A stretch of 64,000 nucleotides of DNA, taken from the NCBI RefSeq assembly GCF_900102545.1, contig NZ_FNBN01000005.1, positions 248,001-312,000 of the forward strand, given 5' to 3'. How positions within the stretch are numbered: position 1 is the stretch's first letter; every line of letters starts with the position of its first letter. Under the pieces are notes generated by a model. It was not told where the DNA came from. It did no database searches and saw only the letters and a program-made list of their open reading frames with translations. Source of the DNA: Chitinophaga filiformis. Lineage in GTDB: Bacteria > Bacteroidota > Bacteroidia > Chitinophagales > Chitinophagaceae. Positions 45,799 to 54,790 of this stretch are shown in pieces. A program made the position numbers and the translations under genes.

Positions 45799-47142
45799 GT
45801 GTCTCGAAGTCATCTTCTCGTAGCCCTCTTCATTGCGGCAACTCATCCAATGAGCGCCCAGCATAAATTGGACGAATATATCCAGGAGGGACTTTCTTCT
45901 AACCAGAGCATTAAGCAGCAGACTTTTATACTCGACAAAAACGTGTACGCACTGAAGGAGGCTAAAAGTATGTTCCTGCCAGACGTTTCCTTTTCAACGA
46001 CCTATACAAAAGCGGATGGGGGACGAACGATAGATTTCCCAACTGGCGACTTATTAAACGGTGCTTATGCCACGCTGAACCAGCTGACTGGAAGTAATTC
46101 ATTTCCTCAGCTCAAAAATCAGCGCATTCTGCTAAATCCCGATAATTTTTATGATGCTAAGTTTCGTACAACTTTGCCAATTCTGAATGCAGAACTTATC
46201 TATAATAAAAGAATTAAACTACAGCAGGTTGATTTGCAAAAAGCAGAAGTATTGCTTTACAAACGTGAATTAGTAAAAGAGATTAAAACGGCTTATTATA
46301 ACTATGTAAAAGCCATTAATGCCACTGAGATCTATAAATCATCACTTCGGCTTGTAGAGGAAGGACAACGAATTAATACAGCACTTTTTAATAACAGCAA
46401 AGTAAACCGTACCGCGGTTATACGCAGTACAAATGAAGTATCGAAAATAAACGCCTCACTTATTGCCGCAACCAAAACGGCGGAGTCGGCCCGTTACTAT
46501 TTCAATTTCCTGCTGAACCGTTCTTCTACAGATAGTATACTCCTGGATGATATCACAGAATTACCGAAGCAGGATTACTTACCGGCTGAAAATGTAAGCA
46601 GCAGAGAAGAACTGGCCAAGCTCCGGATTGCAAAAGATATTAATAACAACTTAAACGGGCTTGCAAAATCATATCTCATCCCTAAGATAGGCACTTATCT
46701 GGATCTGGGTTCACAAGCCTTCGACTGGCAATTTAACAATCATAGCCGCTACTATTTCCTGGGAGTGTCGCTGGAATGGAATCTCTTTTCATTTGGTAAG
46801 AATTCCTACAAAATAAAACAGACGGTTGCCACCCGTCAAAGTATAGAAGCCCAGACTGATTATGTAGCGCAACAGCTCACTACTGAGTTAAAAGTTCGTC
46901 AGAATGAGATGCAAAGTGCAGTTGCTGAATATAAAGCAGCGCAATCACAGCTAACAACCGCGCAAACCTATTACGATGATGTATTGAAATTATACAAGGA
47001 AGGAATGGCCATTTATATTGAACTGCTGGATGCACAAAATCAATTGATCAATGCCCGCCTGAATGCCAACATCGCTCTTTTCGATACCTGGATTTCCTAC
47101 ACAGCTGTAGAACGCGCCAACGCCAGTTTCATTATTCAATAA
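45799..47142 (+). CDS. TolC-family outer-membrane efflux protein
   Basis: About 447 residues from the GTG at 45799, which gives a clean signal (SRSHLLVALFIAATHPMSAQ). The longer frame to 45754 (GTG) runs through the operator and -7 box. OEP repeats are visible: long helices with LVEEGQRINTALFNNSKVNR and LKLYKEGMAIYIELLDAQNQLINARL, the latter mirroring the first in the second half. It forms the outer-membrane exit duct of the tripartite pump with the two following genes; 16 nt to the adaptor gene. Confidence 0.9.
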   Translation: MSRSHLLVALFIAATHPMSAQHKLDEYIQEGLSSNQSIKQQTFILDKNVYALKEAKSMFLPDVSFSTTYTKADGGRTIDFPTGDLLNGAYATLNQLTGSNSFPQLKNQRILLNPDNFYDAKFRTTLPILNAELIYNKRIKLQQVDLQKAEVLLYKRELVKEIKTAYYNYVKAINATEIYKSSLRLVEEGQRINTALFNNSKVNRTAVIRSTNEVSKINASLIAATKTAESARYYFNFLLNRSSTDSILLDDITELPKQDYLPAENVSSREELAKLRIAKDINNNLNGLAKSYLIPKIGTYLDLGSQAFDWQFNNHSRYYFLGVSLEWNLFSFGKNSYKIKQTVATRQSIEAQTDYVAQQLTTELKVRQNEMQSAVAEYKAAQSQLTTAQTYYDDVLKLYKEGMAIYIELLDAQNQLINARLNANIALFDTWISYTAVERANASFIIQ

Positions 47143-47158
47143 ATAAAAGATAACTAAT

Positions 47159-48208
47159 ATGAATAAAATACAATTGCTCAGTCTTATTGCAGCAATATCA
47201 GTTTTATATTCCTGCAAGGAAGAAAACAAATCAAAGAATTCACTGGGAGATACAGATGTTATCCCCGTAAAGATATCAGCGGTATCTGCATTAGGCTTAG
47301 CCAGAAGTATAAATGCAACAGGCCTTGTAACCACAGAAAACGAGGCTAAGTATTCTTTCAAAATAGGAGGCGTCATCAGCCGTGTTTTTGTAGAAGAAGG
47401 CCAGTTCTTTAAGAAAGGCCAGTTGCTTGCCACACTCAATTCAACGGAAATTTCTGCTGGCCTGGCACAATCCAGTTTAAATGTAGACAAGGCCCAGCGT
47501 GATTATGAACGCGCAGCCAGCCTGTACAAAGACGGTGTTTTTACTTTAGAGCAGCTTCAAAATACCAAAACAGCGCTGGATATTGCTCAAAAAGCAAAAG
47601 AAGCAACAGCTTTTAACGAACGCTATTCAAAAATATACGCGGCAGCGGACGGGTTTGTAAGTCAAAAAATGGCGAATGAAGGAGAAGTAGTTGACCCGGG
47701 AACGCCGGTTCTTTCCATTAACGAAACACGGGGCAACGATAACTATCTGCTTAGGGTTGGTGTTACTGACCGCGAATGGTCTCTTATCAGCCTGGGCCAG
47801 ACAGCCAAAGTAACCCTTGATGGATATGCTGATAAGGAGATAGACGCTTTCGTGTTTCGTAAATCGCAGGCGGCAGATCGTGCACTTGGCTCCTTTCAGA
47901 TAGAACTGAAATTGAAATTAAAGGACGTAAAACCTGCAGTAGGCATGTTTGGCAAAGCAGAAATATCTACCAGCCAGGACGAAAATGTAAAGGTCATCCC
48001 ATACAGCTCTTTAGTGGAAGCCGATGGCGATAAAGCTTTCGTATTTACGCCCGATGGAACTGGTAAGGTTAAGAAAGTGCCGGTAACTATTTCAAAGATT
48101 GATAATGACCAGGTTTACCTGAGAGATGGACTTGCCGGCGTGAATGAGATTGTGATATCTAACAGTGCCTATCTCAACGAAAAATCTACCATAAAAATTA
48201 TCAGGTAA
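47159..48208 (+). CDS. RND efflux periplasmic adaptor (MFP), lipoprotein
   Basis: 349 residues. Lipobox-type start (AAISVLYSCKEE, Cys19). Adaptor order: beta-barrel and lipoyl halves (GGVISRVFVEEGQFFKKGQLLATLN and AAADGFVSQKMANEGEVVDPGTPVLSI), a helical hairpin between them (LAQSSLNVDKAQRDYERAASLYKDG), and a C-terminal membrane-proximal domain. It links the inner-membrane RND pump to TolC. It lies 16 nt after tolC and 10 nt before the pump gene. Confidence 0.93.
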   Translation: MNKIQLLSLIAAISVLYSCKEENKSKNSLGDTDVIPVKISAVSALGLARSINATGLVTTENEAKYSFKIGGVISRVFVEEGQFFKKGQLLATLNSTEISAGLAQSSLNVDKAQRDYERAASLYKDGVFTLEQLQNTKTALDIAQKAKEATAFNERYSKIYAAADGFVSQKMANEGEVVDPGTPVLSINETRGNDNYLLRVGVTDREWSLISLGQTAKVTLDGYADKEIDAFVFRKSQAADRALGSFQIELKLKLKDVKPAVGMFGKAEISTSQDENVKVIPYSSLVEADGDKAFVFTPDGTGKVKKVPVTISKIDNDQVYLRDGLAGVNEIVISNSAYLNEKSTIKIIR

Positions 48209-48218
48209 TACTACAGAT

Positions 48219-51200
48219 ATGAAGATTACAAACTTTGCCGTTAAAAATTATCAGTTCACACTCATTATATTCCTGCTGTTTGCAGTTGTAGGTGTACTCA
48301 CCTTGTTTACAATGCCCCGTTCGGAAGATCCGACCATCCATCCACCGGAATATCTCATCACCGTCATATATCCAGGCACCAGTCCTAAAGATATGGAAGA
48401 GCAGGTGGCAAAGCCCATTGAAAACAAGATTTACGGCCTGGAAAACATTGACAAAATGCTTACTACCGTTGAGGATGGCATTGCTGTCATCCAGCCGAAA
48501 TTTAAATATGGGGTTGATGTCGACAACAAGTACCAGGAGATATCTACAGAAATAAATGCTTTGAAAAACAGTGAACTTCCTAAAGATATTTACCTGATCA
48601 AAACAGAAAAGATTTCTTCTTCCGACGTCAAAGTTTTACAGGTGGCTTTAGTTTCCAATAACGCTTCTGATAAATTGATGAGAGATGAAGCTGACATACT
48701 TAAGAGCCGCCTGGAAAAAATAACAAACCTTAAAGAAGTCAGGTATTTTGGAATGCCGGAGCAGGAAATCCGGGTGGATGTACAGCTGGATAAACTGGCA
48801 CAACTAAAAATCCCGCTCAACCTGGTTGTAGGCAGTTTACAAAGTGAAGCGGCAGATATTCCGGGGGGAAGCATTAACCTTGACAGCAAAGTTTTTAATG
48901 TAAAGACCAGCGGTAAATTTAAGGACATCGAGGATGTCGCCGGCACTGTCATATACAATGCGAACGGAAAAATTGTTTACCTGAAAGATGTGGCTGAGAT
49001 AAGTTATAGGAACGAAACGGTCAACCACATTACGCGCATAAATGGGCACCGCTGTGTGCTTGTTACAGCGGCGATGAAAGACAAAGTTAATATAGCGAAA
49101 GTGCAGGAGGAGTTCACCCCCATACTCGACGAATTTTCCAAAGCGCTGCCTTCTAATATCCGGCTGGTTAAAAATTTTGACCAGGCTACTATGGTTTCGC
49201 AAAGATTAGGACATCTTGGATTTGATTTTGGCCTTGCCATTCTCTTGGTAGTCATTACTCTATTGCCATTAGGGTTTAGGGCGTCACTCATTGTAATGAT
49301 TTCTATTCCGCTTTCCTTAGCGTTAGGGCTTATCGCATTGAACATACTAGGGTACTCATTAAACCAATTAAGTATCGTTGGGCTTGTTGTTGCTCTGGGA
49401 TTGCTGGTGGATGACAGTATTGTAGTGGTAGAAAATATAGAGCGGTGGCTCAGGGAAGGGCACTCGCGAAAAGATGCTATTCTAAAGGGTACAAAACAAA
49501 TCGGCATAGCAGTAATAGGTTGTACAGCTACCTTAGTAATTGCCTTTTTGCCACTGGCCTTCCTTCCCGACACAGCCGGTGAATTTATCCGTAGCCTGCC
49601 TATGGCTGTTATCACCAGCGTGTTGGCATCAATGATCGTGGCATTAACGCTTGTTCCGTTCATTGGAAGCCGGATACTGAAAACCCACACGCATGGAGAA
49701 GGAAACTTTTTCCTTAAATACCTGCAGAGATTCCTGACCTACAGTTACAAGGGTATTATGCCCTTAGCCTTGAAATGGCCTAAAGTAACTATTGGTTTAT
49801 CATTAATCGTCAGTGCATTGGCTTTTTTCCTATTTACTAAAGCAGGATTCAAATTGTTTCCTACCTCCGAAAAGCCAATGTTCCTGATCAATATCAAAAT
49901 GCCTCTGCAGGCCGATATTCCGGAAAGTGACCGCGTGACTAAACTCGTGGAAGACGAGTTAAAGCAGCACAAAGAGATTGTGTATTATACGAGCAATGTG
50001 GGTAAAGGTAATCCGCAGATATATTACAATGTACACCAACAGGACATTAAGCCCGACTTTGCCCAGGTTTTTGTGCAGATGGATCAGGAGGCCAGCCCTA
50101 CCTCAAAAATAGATTTAATCAGGCGGTTAAGGCAAAGGTTTAAAGATTTCCCTTACGCAAAAATAGAAGTAAAAGATTTTGAACAGGGTACTCCAATAGA
50201 GGCGAACATAGTAGTCAGGGTTTTTGGTGAAGATCCGGATAAACTGCGCGAGCTGTCCTTTAAAGTGGAGGATATCTTACGTAAGCATCCAGGCACCGTT
50301 TACATCAATAACGAGTTAAACACCTACAAGTCGGATGTCAAGATAAAAATAAACAAAGAAAAGGCGCGCACGTTGGGTGTGCTTACAAGCGACATTGATA
50401 AGGTGATTCGATTAGCGGTTGCAGGGTTAACCGTTGGTGATTATATAGACGACAGGGGCGACTCCCGCAATGTTGTCATAACGCTTGCCCGGGATAAATT
50501 TTCAAATTTGGATGCATTCAAAAACCTGTATGTAAATAACATACAAGGGGTTCCTGTATTGGTAAGCCAGATTGCAACCATTTCTTTTGAAACATCACCC
50601 ACGGCTATAAATCATTTTAATAAATCCCGTTTCGTTAAAGTAACCTCTCTTACCAGGGAAAATGTATATGCCAACGATGTACTGAAGGATATTGTTCCGC
50701 AACTGAACAATCTTAAAATGCCTCCTGGCTACTATTATAAGCTGTCTGGTGAAGCGGAATCAGAGGGAGATACACTGGGAGGGAACTTCCTGTCAGTTAT
50801 TCTGTTAAGTACATTCCTCTTTATTGGAGTGCTATTATTGCAATTTAAAACCTTTAAAGGGATCATCATTGTACTCTCAATTATCCCGTTGGGGATTCTC
50901 GGAGGCGTGGTAATGCTGCTTATTTCCGGCAATCCGATGTCATTGGTTTCCATCATTGGATTTATTGGGCTGTCGGGTATACAGGTCAAAAATTCTCTTT
51001 TGCTCGTTGATTTTACCAATCAATTACGGGCTGAAGGATATAACATAGATGATGCGATTAGTATGGCAGGTGAAACCCGTTTCCTGCCAGTTGTACTTAC
51101 CTCGATAACCGCCATTTGCGGATTAATTCCTCTTGCTATGAATCCAAATCCACTGATAGCGCCACTGGCAATTGTATTAATTGGAGGACTCATAAGTTCT

Positions 51201-51269
51201 ACTATACTGTCCAGGATTGTAACGCCGGTAATGTATAAACTTATACCACCTTCCATTGAAAGCATTTAA
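48219..51269 (+). CDS. RND-family multidrug efflux permease (AcrB-like)
   Basis: 1016 residues, the full RND size with 12 transmembrane helices and two large periplasmic loops. The proton-relay residues are conserved: the Asp pair in TM4 (VVALGLLVDDSIVVVENIER) and the TM10 Lys (GLSGIQVKNSLLLVDF). The N-terminus (FLLFAVVGVLTLFTMPRSEDP) is typical of HAE1-type pumps. It exports drugs or other small toxic compounds using the proton gradient, with the adaptor and TolC encoded just upstream. Confidence 0.95.
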   Translation: MKITNFAVKNYQFTLIIFLLFAVVGVLTLFTMPRSEDPTIHPPEYLITVIYPGTSPKDMEEQVAKPIENKIYGLENIDKMLTTVEDGIAVIQPKFKYGVDVDNKYQEISTEINALKNSELPKDIYLIKTEKISSSDVKVLQVALVSNNASDKLMRDEADILKSRLEKITNLKEVRYFGMPEQEIRVDVQLDKLAQLKIPLNLVVGSLQSEAADIPGGSINLDSKVFNVKTSGKFKDIEDVAGTVIYNANGKIVYLKDVAEISYRNETVNHITRINGHRCVLVTAAMKDKVNIAKVQEEFTPILDEFSKALPSNIRLVKNFDQATMVSQRLGHLGFDFGLAILLVVITLLPLGFRASLIVMISIPLSLALGLIALNILGYSLNQLSIVGLVVALGLLVDDSIVVVENIERWLREGHSRKDAILKGTKQIGIAVIGCTATLVIAFLPLAFLPDTAGEFIRSLPMAVITSVLASMIVALTLVPFIGSRILKTHTHGEGNFFLKYLQRFLTYSYKGIMPLALKWPKVTIGLSLIVSALAFFLFTKAGFKLFPTSEKPMFLINIKMPLQADIPESDRVTKLVEDELKQHKEIVYYTSNVGKGNPQIYYNVHQQDIKPDFAQVFVQMDQEASPTSKIDLIRRLRQRFKDFPYAKIEVKDFEQGTPIEANIVVRVFGEDPDKLRELSFKVEDILRKHPGTVYINNELNTYKSDVKIKINKEKARTLGVLTSDIDKVIRLAVAGLTVGDYIDDRGDSRNVVITLARDKFSNLDAFKNLYVNNIQGVPVLVSQIATISFETSPTAINHFNKSRFVKVTSLTRENVYANDVLKDIVPQLNNLKMPPGYYYKLSGEAESEGDTLGGNFLSVILLSTFLFIGVLLLQFKTFKGIIIVLSIIPLGILGGVVMLLISGNPMSLVSIIGFIGLSGIQVKNSLLLVDFTNQLRAEGYNIDDAISMAGETRFLPVVLTSITAICGLIPLAMNPNPLIAPLAIVLIGGLISSTILSRIVTPVMYKLIPPSIESI

Positions 51270-51291
51270 ACATCTATAAAGTCAAATTAAA

Positions 51292-52071
51292 ATGGTACAA
51301 TATATCTTAATAACCGGAGCTTCATCCGGAATTGGCTACGAAATGGCCCAACAGCTTGCGGCATTAAAATACAATCTGATACTCAGCGCCCGTAGTGAAG
51401 ATAGATTGGCTGCTATACAGCAGGAATTATCTTCAAAATACGGAATTGATGTGCAATATATAGCCAAAGATCTTAGTAAGACGGGTCAGGCGTTTGAGTT
51501 GTACGATGCGATCAAATCGGCAAACTTACAGGTCTCTCATCTCGTCAACAATGCCGGCTTTGGCAACTATGGTAGTTTTACAGACACTTCTCTTGAAGAG
51601 GAGCTGAACATGATTGATCTAAATATCCGCAGTCTGGTGATACTTACTAAATTATTTGCGAAAGATATGGCAGCCCGAAAGTCCGGAAGGATTATGAATG
51701 TGTCGTCGCTGCTTGCATTTTTACCTTTCCCTTACCAGTCAGTGTATTCAGCAACAAAGTCTTTTGTCTTAGCCTTTTCGGAAACCCTTGCTGCCGAACT
51801 GGAAGGAAGCGGAGTAGTGGTAACCACACTTGCCCCTGGCACAACAGAAACAGCATTTATTTCATCGGATATGCGGGAAACTAATCTCCTGAAGTCTAAC
51901 AAACCCACCCCGGTAAAAACGGTGGCTGCAGCAGGAGTGAAATTGCTGTTGCACGGAAAGGGTAAAAAAATTGTAGGCTTTCAAAACCGGTTTAATGCCA
52001 TATTAGCAAAAATAGTTCCCAGCGCTGCGATGATGAAAATCAAGAAGAATTTAGCCAGTCAGAAAAAGTAA
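51292..52071 (+). CDS. Short-chain dehydrogenase/reductase (SDR)
   Basis: 259 residues, classical SDR. GASSGIGYEMAQ near residue 8, NNAGFGNYG near 87, Ser in NVSSLLA near 138, and YSATK near 150. The C-terminus (GKGKKIVGFQNRFNAILAKIVPS) matches the DltE-like/short SDR subgroup. It lies 22 nt after the RND pump and is probably the last gene of the efflux operon, which suggests it alters the same toxic compound. Substrate unknown. Confidence 0.9.
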   Translation: MVQYILITGASSGIGYEMAQQLAALKYNLILSARSEDRLAAIQQELSSKYGIDVQYIAKDLSKTGQAFELYDAIKSANLQVSHLVNNAGFGNYGSFTDTSLEEELNMIDLNIRSLVILTKLFAKDMAARKSGRIMNVSSLLAFLPFPYQSVYSATKSFVLAFSETLAAELEGSGVVVTTLAPGTTETAFISSDMRETNLLKSNKPTPVKTVAAAGVKLLLHGKGKKIVGFQNRFNAILAKIVPSAAMMKIKKNLASQKK

Positions 52072-52090
52072 TTCTTCACAGTTATGCTAA

Positions 52091-52132
52091 ACCGGAAGGC
52101 ACTCCGGCAATCTTGGCGGAGTGTCTTCCGGT
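52091..52132 (+). terminator. Long hairpin between SDR and second TetR gene
   Basis: 16-bp stem ACCGGAAGGCACTCCG / CGGAGTGTCTTCCGGT with one wobble. There is only a weak T run. It ends 21 nt before the second tetR ATG, so it may attenuate read-through into that gene. Confidence 0.75.
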
Positions 52133-52152
52133 GATCTTCTCAACATACAATA

Positions 52153-52761
52153 ATGGGTATCAAGGAAAGAAAAGCCAGACATCGTGTGAACATGCATAAA
52201 GATATTCTTCATGCAGCGTTGAGTATTGTCAGAGATGAAGGATATCGGTCCCTTAGCTTAAGGAGACTAGCTAATAATATGGAATTTTCAGCCGCGACGA
52301 TGTATCTGTATTTCAAAAATAAGGAGGCGCTAATGGTTGATCTGGCCAGGTTAGGATATCAACAACTTAACGCCAGTATAGATAGCAATTGTAAGGGTAT
52401 AAATAACCCGAGGAAGAGATTAAAGGCAATGCTTACAACCTATTGGCATTTCGCAATCCATGAAAAGGAATTGTACCTCGTTATGCAGGAGACCGGAATG
52501 GAGTTAAATGAATTAGATTTGCTGTTTCCGGAAATGCTGACCTTTATTAACTCGATAAGTCAGGCAATTACGAAGGTTTGCAGAAAGGAAGCGCGTACTG
52601 ATATTTATCTGAAACGGAAGTGTTATATATCAATGGCCATTGTACAGGGACTTACTTCGCTCAATTTAATTCACAAGGATATGGATGAGCATTGCCAATT
52701 TCAGATGTTGGAAGAGGCTATTGATATTCTGATAGCTTCTTTGAACGATATGAAAATGTGA
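52153..52761 (+). CDS. TetR/AcrR-family regulator
   Basis: 202 residues. N-terminal HTH (ILHAALSIVRDEGYRSLSLRRLANN, then EFSAATMYLYFKNKEALM). The ligand domain is helical, with KAMLTTYWHFAIHEKELYLVMQETG. It lies directly after the efflux/SDR operon, separated only by a hairpin, with no obvious promoter of its own found. It could be a second control of the pump or regulate a distant target. It shares little with the first TetR outside the HTH. Confidence 0.9.
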   Translation: MGIKERKARHRVNMHKDILHAALSIVRDEGYRSLSLRRLANNMEFSAATMYLYFKNKEALMVDLARLGYQQLNASIDSNCKGINNPRKRLKAMLTTYWHFAIHEKELYLVMQETGMELNELDLLFPEMLTFINSISQAITKVCRKEARTDIYLKRKCYISMAIVQGLTSLNLIHKDMDEHCQFQMLEEAIDILIASLNDMKM

Positions 52762-52922
52762 AACCCTAATGTGAGATGACAATAAATATTTAAACCTGAT
52801 CGGCAACTTGATATCCCTGATATTTAATGACCATAACCCAGGTCGTTTTTTTAAGTATTAAGCTAAATAAAGGTAGCAGGAAAATCAACCGCTTAATTGT
52901 AAAGTAGAGTAAAAAGGGCTGA

Positions 52923-54380
52923 TTAGCGGTTGTTTTTCTTCCTTTCATCATTTTTAATTTTTTTAATTATATAAGTCCAGTGAGGATGTTGTGGATCTAG
53001 TTCGAAGGCTTTTTCAAAATATTTCACAGAAATTTTCTCATTCTTATTTCGTCTATAAGTTTCTCCTAAACTTTCATACACAAGAGGCGATTTAGGGTAC
53101 TCTTTTAAATTCAGTTCATAGATTTTTATAGCTTCTTTTATTTTTTTATTTTTCCTCAGTTCATTTCCTAAGTAATTAAGTTGATTTTCGTTAAAAATGA
53201 ACGATGTGTTTTTTGATTCTTTGAGTTGCAGATAAAGTTTAATAGCGTCGTCAACGCCATTGGTTTCGACAGTTCTTCTGAGTGTATCCAATAAAGCCCA
53301 GGGATATTTATATGGATCAATTTTACGTTGGGGCTCAAGAATATAGCGGCCAATATCAGTTACAGGATTGTTTGAGTTAGATAAAACAACTACTCCAATC
53401 TTATTCTTCTTATCTATTCCTAAAAAAGTTGTGTAACCAGGCATTCCACCATCCTTAAAAAGTAGATATCCATCCACATTCACGAGTGTCCAACCCATTG
53501 TAGTAAAAGTGTTATCCCCATCTTTTTTTGCCTGTAGGACATGGGTTAATTCCATTGCAGGGAACAGATCTGTTTCAATGAGCCCCAAATTAGCTTCTGC
53601 AAAGGTAAGAAGATCATTAACGGTTGAACGTAAAGCTCCGCCAGCAGCAATAGCACCAAGATCGGTTAAGCCGACTTTTGTTCCTGTTTCTGCATGACCT
53701 ATTGCGAGATTTGATTTTTGTTTTGCTGTTAATGAAATAACGGTATTATTCATTTTTAACGGTCCGCAAATTTCCTCTTTTATTAAAGTTTCAAAATCCT
53801 TTTTAGCAGTCAAGGTCAATATGTTGCCCAATACTCCATAGGCAACGTTTGAATATCTCCATTTTGAATCAATATCGTAAGGTGGTTCAAAATTTGAGAC
53901 GTATTCGTAAAGTTTATTTACGGTGTAATCAATATAAGGCTGATATAGATTTTTGGGGTCGACATTATAGGGAAAACGAGGCATTCCAGATCTGTGGGTT
54001 GCCAGACTGAGTAAGGAAATTTCCTTTCCGTTTCTTACAGGCGTTTTTACATTTTTGGGAAGTGCTTTGGAAATAGGGTCATTCAGACTCAGTTGATGCT
54101 TTAAACTCATATCTGCCAATAACAAAGATGTGAATACTTTTGTAATTGACCCGATTTCATAAATCGTATTGCCGTCTGGTAAAGTGGAATCGCTATCGCT
54201 TTTTACACCTGCTGCAAATATTTGTCTACCATTCGGATCAACAATTCCGACGATAATACTTTTGCTTCTTTTATTAGCAACTTCTTGTTTAATGATTGTT
54301 TTTATACTGTCAATTGGAATTTGAGCCAAAACAATATTTGTAGCTGTAAGCAGGAAAGTGATTATTACATATTTTTTCAT
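52923..54380 (-). CDS. Serine beta-lactamase-like hydrolase with C-terminal TPRs
   Basis: 485 residues. Signal peptide (ending NIVLAQ). Class C beta-lactamase/DD-peptidase fold: SITK at 78-81 with the nucleophilic Ser, the Tyr-x-Asn motif (RYSNVAYG) near 178, and GHAETG near 225. The last 80-100 residues hold TPR-like helices (IKEAIKIYELNLKEYPKSPLVYESLGETYRRN). The fold covers esterases, peptidases and beta-lactamases, so the activity is open. It is AT-rich and has a consensus promoter. Standalone gene. Confidence 0.85.
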   Translation of the reverse strand: MKKYVIITFLLTATNIVLAQIPIDSIKTIIKQEVANKRSKSIIVGIVDPNGRQIFAAGVKSDSDSTLPDGNTIYEIGSITKVFTSLLLADMSLKHQLSLNDPISKALPKNVKTPVRNGKEISLLSLATHRSGMPRFPYNVDPKNLYQPYIDYTVNKLYEYVSNFEPPYDIDSKWRYSNVAYGVLGNILTLTAKKDFETLIKEEICGPLKMNNTVISLTAKQKSNLAIGHAETGTKVGLTDLGAIAAGGALRSTVNDLLTFAEANLGLIETDLFPAMELTHVLQAKKDGDNTFTTMGWTLVNVDGYLLFKDGGMPGYTTFLGIDKKNKIGVVVLSNSNNPVTDIGRYILEPQRKIDPYKYPWALLDTLRRTVETNGVDDAIKLYLQLKESKNTSFIFNENQLNYLGNELRKNKKIKEAIKIYELNLKEYPKSPLVYESLGETYRRNKNEKISVKYFEKAFELDPQHPHWTYIIKKIKNDERKKNNR

Positions 54381-54492
54381 GTCTTTCTTTGAAGTAAGGA
54401 TTACGATCAGTTAAGGTGGCGTATAGCTGTTCCAGTATTTGCGGTGGCGGGAGACTAGCGTACCGTCACAAAGTACTGAAGCAGATTATTGT

Positions 54493-54524
54493 CAAAATTA
54501 CTGTTGCAAGATACAAGTTTCAAA
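54493..54524 (-). promoter_or_regulatory. Promoter of the serine hydrolase (TTTG-N20-TAATTTTG)
   Basis: On the minus strand, -33 TTTG (54524-54521) and -7 TAATTTTG (54500-54493) are separated by exactly 20 bp. The predicted start near 54486 leaves a leader of about 105 nt. Confidence 0.75.
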
Positions 54525-54621
54525 ATATGTATTCGCCATGTTCCTGGTGATATGGTGTCAAGTCTTGTCCAACAGATCACATTCTTATATGTATTAAAAT
54601 AACCTGGTGGTGGAACTAATT

Positions 54622-54665
54622 AAAACAAAAAACCTCCGGATTCATTCCGGAGGTTTTTTGTTTTA
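54622..54665 (-). terminator. Strong terminator after the secreted epoxide hydrolase
   Basis: Long stem, AAAACAAAAAACCTCCGGA pairing with its complement across a 5-nt loop, with A and T runs on both sides. Confidence 0.9.
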
Positions 54666-54790
54666 ATTGCCTTCAATTTGCGGGCTGGAGGTGCAACTTT
54701 CAAACTTATTTTTACCACATTTAGAGAAAATAACTTTATTGACATATTGAGTCAAATGACATGTATCATGAATACCGTCTGCTCATCCTC

